Made by a program: the position numbers and the translations under genes. A stretch of DNA of 13,122 nucleotides from positions 1 to 13,122 of the forward strand of contig CALCNB010000205.1 in the NCBI GenBank assembly GCA_937897785.1, written 5' to 3'. The notes under the pieces are model-generated. The model did no database searches and was not told the origin of the DNA. It saw only the letters and a program-made list of their open reading frames with translations. Numbering within the stretch: the first letter of the stretch is position 1; every line of letters starts with the position of its first letter. Below, in pieces: positions 6,677 to 11,681 of this stretch. This DNA comes from an uncultured Cellvibrionales bacterium. GTDB taxonomy: Bacteria > Pseudomonadota > Gammaproteobacteria > Pseudomonadales > UBA7434.

Positions 6677-8008
6677 TTATTGCTCGTTTTTGATGACGTT
6701 GACTAAATGACCAAATTTTTGCCAGGCGTCTTTTTTCCGCGTTGGAATGTGCATGGAAGGCAGGCCTTCAACAGCCGTGGTTGATTTCAGTATTTGGCGA
6801 GCGACCGTTTGTTTGTGCACCTCGTCGGCGCCATCTGCAATCCGTAATGCTCGGCCAGAGCGGTACATGTATTCCAATGGTAGATCGGTGGTATAACCCA
6901 AGGCACCGTGTAACTGTATTGCTCTATCGATAACGGTAAGAAGAATTCGCGGCACGTGAAATTTTAGCATGGCTATTTCGGTTCTCGATTCAGAGCCATG
7001 GCCGCCGCGGGTATCCATCGTCCAAGCAGCTTTCAATGTGAGTAGACGAGCAGTCTCAATTTCAACGGCTGATTCTGCGATCGCATCTTGTACCATTTGC
7101 AGCTGGCCTAAAGCTTTGCCTTTTGTCTGCCGAGAAACCGCGCGTTCACACATCATTTCAAAGGCCAGATTGCATTGCCCAATAATTCGCATACAGTGAT
7201 GAATGCGACCACCACCAAGGCGTTTTTGGGCAAGAAGAAAGCCTTCACCGGGTTGACCTATCATGTGATCGAGAGGAACGCGGCAGTTATCGAACAGCAC
7301 TTCAGAGTGACCGCCAATGCGGTCGCTAATGTATGACGTTTGCTGATTATCAGTGTCGTGCATGGGATGGCTCATGGTGCCGACATCACGAATGACCTTC
7401 ATGCCAGCTGTGTCGCTTGGAACGATTAACATAGAGGCTCTTTGATGCGTAGCTGCATCGGGATCGGTGACGGCCATTAATACTGTGAAGTCTGAGACTG
7501 AGGCGTTCGATGCATACCACTTATGGCCGTTAATCACCCATTCGTCGCCCTCTTGATGGCAACGTGTCGTGATTGCAGTGGGGTCTGAGCTGGCAACGTG
7601 TGGCTCTGTTAATGAAAAGGTACTGCGGACTTCACCACGCATTAAAGGGTATAGCCAACGTTGGCGCTGTGCCTCTGTGGCGCCCACTGCCAATAATTCT
7701 GCATTGCCAGAATCGGGACCTTGGCAATTAAAAATTTCAGGGGCTAATTCACTACGACCGAGTATTTCATGGATTAAGCCTAGCTTTAGCTGGCCCATAC
7801 CTTGGCCGCCGTGTTCAGGTCCGAGGTGGGGCGACCAGAGATTTTTCGCTTTAACTTTGTCTTTGAGAGGAGCCCAAAGTTGGTCGAGTTGCGTCTGATT
7901 GAGCCCACCTTGAATCAGTTCTATCGGAATAATTTCGTTATCGACAAAGTCCCGAATCCAATCGAGCTGGTGTTGAAATTCTGTCTCGGTAGAGAAGTCC
8001 CAGGCCAT
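6677..8008 (-). CDS. Acyl-CoA dehydrogenase family protein, ACAD10/11 (LvaC-like) type
   Basis: This 443-residue flavoprotein has the full acyl-CoA dehydrogenase layout: N-terminal helical domain (about 1-125), middle beta domain with FSLTEP (131-136) and GHKWYASNAS (161-170) for FAD/substrate contacts, and C-terminal helical domain with QLHGALGYTTDLPLEYMYR (365-383). At the usual catalytic-base position (YEGT in MCAD) it reads ADGADEVH (391-398), putting Asp392 where MCAD has Glu. I recall this DGxDEVH pattern from ACAD10/11 proteins. Those work with an APH kinase to convert 4-hydroxyacyl-CoA to an enoyl-CoA through a phosphorylated intermediate. The kinase gene follows directly, which supports that assignment. 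A GGAG ribosome binding site lies 6 bases before the ATG. An ordinary medium/branched-chain dehydrogenation role remains possible. Confidence 0.93.
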   Translation of the reverse strand: MAWDFSTETEFQHQLDWIRDFVDNEIIPIELIQGGLNQTQLDQLWAPLKDKVKAKNLWSPHLGPEHGGQGMGQLKLGLIHEILGRSELAPEIFNCQGPDSGNAELLAVGATEAQRQRWLYPLMRGEVRSTFSLTEPHVASSDPTAITTRCHQEGDEWVINGHKWYASNASVSDFTVLMAVTDPDAATHQRASMLIVPSDTAGMKVIRDVGTMSHPMHDTDNQQTSYISDRIGGHSEVLFDNCRVPLDHMIGQPGEGFLLAQKRLGGGRIHHCMRIIGQCNLAFEMMCERAVSRQTKGKALGQLQMVQDAIAESAVEIETARLLTLKAAWTMDTRGGHGSESRTEIAMLKFHVPRILLTVIDRAIQLHGALGYTTDLPLEYMYRSGRALRIADGADEVHKQTVARQILKSTTAVEGLPSMHIPTRKKDAWQKFGHLVNVIKNEQ

Positions 8009-8054
8009 TTAGTACTCCGATGTTGCATAGTTGATACGTCAATCAAAAAAGACA

Positions 8055-8528
8055 TTAGTCATTCGGGTGCGCAGCGTCAAGATCCCAATTATCAAGTAGG
8101 ATTTTATTGGCGTACCAGGTATTCCAATGCTCGGTTAGGTATTGGATCTTACCTTGGTCATTAAAACGAAAAACAAAACAATAAACATTTTTATAATCTT
8201 TACCTGAGTTGGTTTTACTGTGTTGCGTGTGTTGTCGCATAACATAATCATTATCGGCAATCACCAGTAAGTCAGTGAATCGATTAGTTGATAAGTCGTA
8301 TGAGTCAGTCCCTGAATTGGGTTGGTCTTGACCGGCACCATAGAGTATCTTTTTAATCGTCTCGATGCCCTTATGCTCGGTTTTTCCTTCAAGGCCAGGT
8401 AATCTCGGAAGGCCGTTCCACCAAATGGCATCGTCTGCAAATAAACTGGCGGGATCACCGCAACTGCCATCAAATAATGAATTGGCGCTGGCGATATTGT
8501 TTTTTTCTTGTTCCGAATATTGAGGCAT
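8055..8528 (-). CDS. SnoaL-like / NTF2-fold protein
   Basis: This 157-residue protein resembles SnoaL-like polyketide-cyclase/ketosteroid-isomerase-fold proteins. It has an N-terminal helix with a DGSCGDPASLFADDAIWW segment (19-36), a central GIETIKKIL helix (54-62), and C-terminal strands with the aromatic pattern VYCFVFRFNDQGKI followed by LTEHWNTWY. NTF2-fold proteins act as small isomerases, hydrolases or binding pockets for hydrophobic ligands; no catalytic set can be assigned. No signal peptide is visible, so it is probably cytoplasmic. It starts 21 bases after the nitroreductase stop and ends 46 bases before the dehydrogenase start, so it is very likely cotranscribed. The ribosome binding site is modest (AGAGA about 10 bases upstream). 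The function in the operon is unknown; conditioning of a cyclic or polyketide-like substrate is a guess. Confidence 0.78.
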   Translation of the reverse strand: MPQYSEQEKNNIASANSLFDGSCGDPASLFADDAIWWNGLPRLPGLEGKTEHKGIETIKKILYGAGQDQPNSGTDSYDLSTNRFTDLLVIADNDYVMRQHTQHSKTNSGKDYKNVYCFVFRFNDQGKIQYLTEHWNTWYANKILLDNWDLDAAHPND

Positions 8529-8549
8529 GATAAATAATCTCTGACAAAG

Positions 8550-9203
8550 TTATGAATTGTTAAAGTGGTTCCAGCTAAGTACTTCCTTGACGGGCTTTCT
8601 ATAAGCTGGTTTAAAGTCGGTGCCGATAGTATAGGCGATTGGAAATAAGCCAACTTGAGTATATTGATCAAAAGGAATGCCTAGTAATTCGGCGAGTTCT
8701 TGCTCTCGCCAAAGATGGGCTGTAGTCCATGCACTGCCTAACCCCTGAGACCGCAATGCTAAAAAAAAGCTCCAAACGGCTTGGATAATAGAGCCGTAAG
8801 AGCTGGCTTGCATGAAGACGCCTGCATTTTCGACTCGGCCTGACATCAGCGGGATTAATATTGCAGGCGCCTTAGCTAAATTTTCTCGCAGGTAATCGAC
8901 GGATTGATTGATCTTGTTAAAGCCGGGGATATCGGCTCCCATATAGTTTTCGCCGACAGCGTCGCCGAGTAACGCAACATAATCGTCCATAGCGGCATTA
9001 TAAATGCTTGCGATTGATGTGATCGTTGTTGGATCATCGATAATAAGCCATTTCCAAGTGTTCATGTTTGAGCCATTAGGTGCTTGAAGCGATAGCTCAA
9101 GGCAGTCTTCTAATAGCTGTCTAGCAATGGGCTTAGAGAAGTCGAGTCGTTTACGAACGCTTCGAGTAGTCGTCAATAATTCTCTTGCATTAAGGTCAAG
9201 CAT
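8550..9203 (-). CDS. Nitroreductase-family FMN oxidoreductase
   Basis: This 217-residue nitroreductase-fold protein should use FMN and NAD(P)H to reduce nitro groups, quinones or activated alkenes in the cytoplasm. Family marks are RSVRKR (residues 14-19, the FMN-phosphate contact), APNGSNMNTWKW (42-53), the active-site region near GSIIQAVWSFFLALRSQGLGS, and a C-terminal hydrophobic GLFPIAYTIG strand. I chose the ATG at 9203. The frame also opens with a TTG at 9230, but that has no ribosome binding site, while GGAG lies at 9215-9218, 11 bases before the ATG. It is the first gene of the six-gene same-strand set (21 bases to the next gene), with a promoter presumably in 9204-9365. The true substrate is unknown; in the operon it might reduce an enoyl or enone intermediate. 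Confidence 0.87.
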   Translation of the reverse strand: MLDLNARELLTTTRSVRKRLDFSKPIARQLLEDCLELSLQAPNGSNMNTWKWLIIDDPTTITSIASIYNAAMDDYVALLGDAVGENYMGADIPGFNKINQSVDYLRENLAKAPAILIPLMSGRVENAGVFMQASSYGSIIQAVWSFFLALRSQGLGSAWTTAHLWREQELAELLGIPFDQYTQVGLFPIAYTIGTDFKPAYRKPVKEVLSWNHFNNS

Positions 9204-9270
9204 AATGAAATTTGCTCCACTGTCTGTCAATAAGCTAAGGGTTTAATTCTTACTCTTTGGACGCGGTTGA

Positions 9271-9301
9271 GCAATAGTTGACATGGTTAATTAACTGTTA
9301 T
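9271..9301. promoter_or_regulatory. Palindrome in the intergenic region upstream of the nitroreductase operon
   Basis: A perfect 10-base palindrome GTTAATTAAC (9286-9295) sits in the 162-base gap between ptsO and the nitroreductase gene, flanked by partly matching AGTT and AACT half-sites. It could be the operator of a regulator of the catabolic operon. No convincing sigma-70 -35/-10 pair for the - strand operon was found, and AT-rich palindromes of this size occur by chance. Confidence 0.25.
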
Positions 9302-9365
9302 GTGAGGGTTTGAAAAAGTTAGTAGGTAGGGTGATGGGTGGTCAAGCTAGTTTCGAGTATCCAGC

Positions 9366-9635
9366 TTATTCATCTTCGCCAAAGCGGTTGTTTATTAATT
9401 CCTTTATCGCTTGCATCGCGATCTCTTCATCAGAGCCGCTCGCGGTGATGAATAATTGATTGCCTTTTGCGGCTGCTAAAAGCATGACTGACATGATGCT
9501 TTTCCCATCAACCTGCTTGTCATTGAAAGTGAGTGATATTTCACTGGCAAATTGATTGCTCACATCGACCAGCTTATTTGCTGCTCTGGCGTGTAAGCCA
9601 AGCTTATTTTGAATGATGATTTTTTCTTCAATCAT
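9366..9635 (-). CDS. ptsO: NPr, nitrogen-PTS phosphocarrier protein (HPr family)
   Basis: This 89-residue HPr-like protein relays phosphate in the nitrogen-related phosphotransferase system from EI-Ntr (PtsP) to EIIA-Ntr (PtsN). The phosphorylated histidine is His15 in LGLHARAAN (12-20), with the conserved Arg17 beside it. The second HPr helix motif GKSIMSVMLLAA (44-55) carries Ser46 at the regulatory-serine position. Length matches the family (about 90). It is the last gene of the rpoN cluster and starts 69 bases after the rapZ stop, the widest gap among hpf, ptsN, rapZ and ptsO. No clear Shine-Dalgarno precedes the ATG; instead two small inverted repeats lie just upstream (9644-9671). In proteobacteria this relay adjusts K+ homeostasis, carbon storage and nitrogen responses. 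Confidence 0.95.
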   Translation of the reverse strand: MIEEKIIIQNKLGLHARAANKLVDVSNQFASEISLTFNDKQVDGKSIMSVMLLAAAKGNQLFITASGSDEEIAMQAIKELINNRFGEDE

Positions 9636-9643
9636 AGAGCTGT

Positions 9644-9671
9644 TTACTGTCTCAGTAACATAATGATTATG
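9644..9671. promoter_or_regulatory. Two adjacent short inverted repeats upstream of ptsO
   Basis: TTACTG-TCT-CAGTAA (9644-9658, six-base perfect arms) is followed at once by CATAAT-G-ATTATG (9659-9671, six-base perfect arms). They occupy most of the gap between rapZ and ptsO and end 8 bases before the ptsO start, where a ribosome binding site would lie. They could form small hairpins in the mRNA affecting processing or translation of ptsO. There is no U-tract typical of a terminator. Chance is possible for arms this short. Confidence 0.3.
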
Positions 9672-9704
9672 TGAGGCTAATTAAAGTCAATATTTTCACA
9701 TCAA

Positions 9705-10580
9705 TTAAGCGTTATTTTTCTTGCGTAATTCACGGTGCCGAATTTGAATGATATCCATTTGTTGTTTGAAATGCTGGTGTAAAGCATTTGCCACGAATAC
9801 AGATCGATGTTGACCGCCAGTACAACCAATAGAGACTGTGGTATAGCTTCGATTAGTTTGTTTAAATTTAGGTAGCCAGATGGCTAGAAAATTAATAATG
9901 CTATCAATCATTGTCACCACATCTTCTTCCTTACCAAGATATTCGATAATTTCTTTATCGTTGCCATTAAAGGGACGAAGTGCTTTATTCCAATAGGGGT
10001 TAGGCAAGCATCTGACATCAAAAACAAAATCAGAATCAACGGGAATATGACTTTTGTAGCCGAATGATTGAATCAGTAATGACATCTCATTGGCGGGTTT
10101 GTCACTGATTCGATCGCTAATAATTTCTCTTAATTCATGAAAGGTCATTTTGCTGGTTTCGATAATTAAGTCAGCCATTTGCGCGATACTGTCAAGTAGT
10201 TCTGCTTCTTGAATTATGGCCTCTGATAGTGATACTGACCCGCTACTTAGCGGATGTTTTCGCCGGGTTTCTGAAAATCGTTTAATGAGTGTATTGTTGT
10301 CTGCGTCAAGATAGATGATGTTGGTATCGATATCAGCAGGAATATTTTTAAATATGATTGGAAACTGAGACAGTTCATCATGGTTATTTCTAGCATCAAT
10401 GCTGACAGCCACTTTACTTTGAGATGTTGCTCTTGTTCCATTCTTAAATGACTGCATTGCTAATGCGGGTAGAAGACTGGCAGGTAAGTTATCTACGCAA
10501 TAGAAGCCTAAATCTTCTAGCATATTCAGTGCGCTACTTTTTCCCGATCCTGATCGCCCACTAATAATCAATAGTTTCAT
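9705..10580 (-). CDS. rapZ: RapZ, RNase adapter / nucleotide-binding protein
   Basis: This 291-residue cytoplasmic protein is RapZ (YhbJ/YvcJ family), of normal length (E. coli about 284). The N-terminal domain has the Walker A loop GRSGSGKS (8-15) and the RFSETRRKHPL motif (101-111). The C-terminal domain has SFGYKSHIP (172-180), DVRCLPNP (188-195) and GCTGGQHRSV (252-261), and ends in a basic HRELRKKNNA tail. In E. coli the C-terminal domain binds glucosamine-6-phosphate and the small RNAs GlmZ/GlmY and delivers GlmZ to RNase E, controlling glmS. Whether those small RNAs exist here cannot be seen. It lies between ptsN and ptsO, the usual order, starting 34 bases after the ptsN stop with GGAA 6 bases before the ATG. 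Local GC is low (about 32-38% in three hand-counted 60-base lines). Confidence 0.96.
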   Translation of the reverse strand: MKLLIISGRSGSGKSSALNMLEDLGFYCVDNLPASLLPALAMQSFKNGTRATSQSKVAVSIDARNNHDELSQFPIIFKNIPADIDTNIIYLDADNNTLIKRFSETRRKHPLSSGSVSLSEAIIQEAELLDSIAQMADLIIETSKMTFHELREIISDRISDKPANEMSLLIQSFGYKSHIPVDSDFVFDVRCLPNPYWNKALRPFNGNDKEIIEYLGKEEDVVTMIDSIINFLAIWLPKFKQTNRSYTTVSIGCTGGQHRSVFVANALHQHFKQQMDIIQIRHRELRKKNNA

Positions 10581-10614
10581 TGGTATTCCATAGTCATAAT
10601 TTTATCAGCCACTC

Positions 10615-11073
10615 TTAGTGACTATCATCGGTTAGAAGCAGATACAGCTTGGCTGGGTCTTGAGCTTGGCGAATCGCTTGGCAGATTTCAGTTTGAGTTA
10701 ATTTCTCTGCCATTAATGCCAGCGTTTGCAAATGGTCATCGTTGGCATCGGTTGGTACTATCAACGCCCATAAAAGATCAACGTTTTTTCCATCACTTGC
10801 ATCAAATGAGACGCCGCCATCAGTAAGAGTGATAATGGCGCAGAGCGGTTCGCAGCAGTCGGCATAGCGGCAATGGGGTATGGCTATGCCATCACCAAGT
10901 CCTGTGGTGCCGAGTTTTTCACGATCTGTTAATGCATCAAAAACCAGATCTTTACTAATGCTGGGAATATCTTTTGCAAACAGCTCAGAAACGGCTTGCA
11001 AAGATTTTTTTTTACTCGATAAGCTTACTTGTAATGCGATTCGAGTAGGACTTAATAAAGGCTTGAGTTTCAT
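10615..11073 (-). CDS. ptsN: EIIA-Ntr, nitrogen-PTS regulatory protein
   Basis: This 152-residue protein is PtsN, the terminal phosphate acceptor of the nitrogen PTS. It does not transport sugar but regulates partners such as K+ transporters and sensor kinases in its unphosphorylated state. The active site is GTTGLGDGIAIPHCR (55-69), with His67 as the phosphorylated residue. The surrounding PTS EIIA type-2 fold is complete, and length is near the family norm (about 150-160). It follows hpf by 27 bases and precedes rapZ by 34, so all are probably on one mRNA. The Shine-Dalgarno is weak: AGGGA lies about 15 bases upstream of the ATG. Confidence 0.95.
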   Translation of the reverse strand: MKLKPLLSPTRIALQVSLSSKKKSLQAVSELFAKDIPSISKDLVFDALTDREKLGTTGLGDGIAIPHCRYADCCEPLCAIITLTDGGVSFDASDGKNVDLLWALIVPTDANDDHLQTLALMAEKLTQTEICQAIRQAQDPAKLYLLLTDDSH

Positions 11074-11100
11074 TGCTTATTAGAAAGTCCCTGGCTGCTT

Positions 11101-11451
11101 TCATGATATGGTATGCGGATCGTCAACAATGACTTCGGCTGCATTCTTAACGCTGTCACGACGATGTTTGCCCTGTGACTTTTCCTTGTATTTGATTATT
11201 TGCCGATCTAATTTGTCCGTTAAGTTATCTATAGCGCTATACATATCTTCGTGTCCAGCGTTAGCGAAAAGATCAGCTCCTGCTACGTGAATAGATGCTT
11301 CGGCTTTTTGGACCATTTTTTCTACTATTAATGTAACGTCTATTTTAGTTATTTGATCGGAATATCGCTCAAATCGATTCAGCTTGCTTAATACGTATTC
11401 TCTCATTGGATCGCTTACAATAACATGATGCCCACTAATATTGACTCTCAT
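11101..11451 (-). CDS. hpf: HPF, short-form ribosome hibernation promoting factor
   Basis: This 116-residue protein (from the ATG at 11451) binds the 30S decoding region and stabilises inactive 70S/100S ribosomes in stationary phase. It begins MRVNISGHHVIVSDPMREYV, and the family's SKLNRFERYSDQITKIDVTL stretch and the IHVAGADLFANAGHEDMYSAID region follow. The start is chosen because GGGAG lies 6 bases upstream and the family begins here. The frame is open upstream to a GTG at 11532 (27 more codons), but that peptide has no family similarity that I recognise. The C-terminal tail (about 20 residues after GKHRRDS) is longer than E. coli HPF (95 residues), but the protein lacks the second domain of long HPF. 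It is the gene after rpoN, as in many proteobacteria. Confidence 0.93.
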   Translation of the reverse strand: MRVNISGHHVIVSDPMREYVLSKLNRFERYSDQITKIDVTLIVEKMVQKAEASIHVAGADLFANAGHEDMYSAIDNLTDKLDRQIIKYKEKSQGKHRRDSVKNAAEVIVDDPHTIS

Positions 11452-11457
11452 ATAGGT

Positions 11458-11462
11458 CTCCC
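11458..11462 (-). promoter_or_regulatory. Ribosome binding site deciding the hpf start
   Basis: GGGAG on the - strand, 6 bases before the ATG at 11451, supports the short hpf start over the upstream GTG at 11532. Confidence 0.7.
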
Positions 11463-11564
11463 AGTTGATTTTGAATCTGTATTGATTGATAAGGGTTACA
11501 TTCCATTCTTGAAATAAGCGGAATATTTTCACTCCCTTAATTTCAAGCAGTGTAACTAATTAGA

Positions 11565-11570
11565 CCTCCT
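11565..11570 (-). promoter_or_regulatory. Orphan consensus Shine-Dalgarno in the rpoN-hpf gap
   Basis: A perfect AGGAGG lies on the - strand about 110 bases before the hpf ATG, with no ATG, GTG or TTG at normal distance (5-10 bases). An in-frame TAA follows within three bases. The hpf frame is then open from that TAA to the ATG, with possible non-standard starts (CTG about 14 bases downstream). The 230 bases between rpoN and hpf otherwise hold a 14-base stretch with a TAGTC/GACTA repeat (11627-11640) and presumably the hpf promoter, but no convincing -35/-10 pair. Confidence 0.3.
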
Positions 11571-11681
11571 GTATACGTGATAAGTTTCAATAAATGAGTA
11601 AAGAAAATGCGCGCTAAAAAGTTTTATAGTCCTAGACTAGCTCAAATGGGGGCTGAATCCAAGTAGAATCGAACGAACTTT

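Noticed and set aside
7802..8164. + strand open frame of 120 codons across the dehydrogenase start and the SnoaL-like gene
   Set aside because: Antisense to two well-supported genes; no recognisable protein features.
8261..8671. - strand open frame of 136 codons spanning the nitroreductase/SnoaL junction
   Set aside because: Out of frame with both real genes, which have clear family motifs and ribosome binding sites.
9204..9230. TTG start extending the nitroreductase by nine residues
   Set aside because: No ribosome binding site before the TTG; an ATG at 9203 has GGAG upstream and begins closer to the family's usual start.
9278..9283. TTGACA on the + strand as a promoter -35 box
   Set aside because: No -10 box at proper spacing and no + strand gene downstream; all neighbouring genes are on the - strand.
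9705..10580. Low GC in rapZ (about 35% in hand-counted lines) versus about 50% in the dehydrogenase, taken as a sign that the catabolic operon was acquired
   Set aside because: mgtE, a core gene on the other side, also counts near 48%, so the difference is a local AT-rich stretch in the rpoN block rather than proof of transfer.
11452..11532. GTG start giving a 143-residue HPF
   Set aside because: The HPF family begins at the ATG at 11451, which has a good GGGAG site. The extension is kept only as a low-interest finding.
11627..11640. TAGTC-CTA-GACTA inverted repeat after rpoN as a terminator
   Set aside because: Five-base arms with a three-base spacer and no U-tract; too weak to call.
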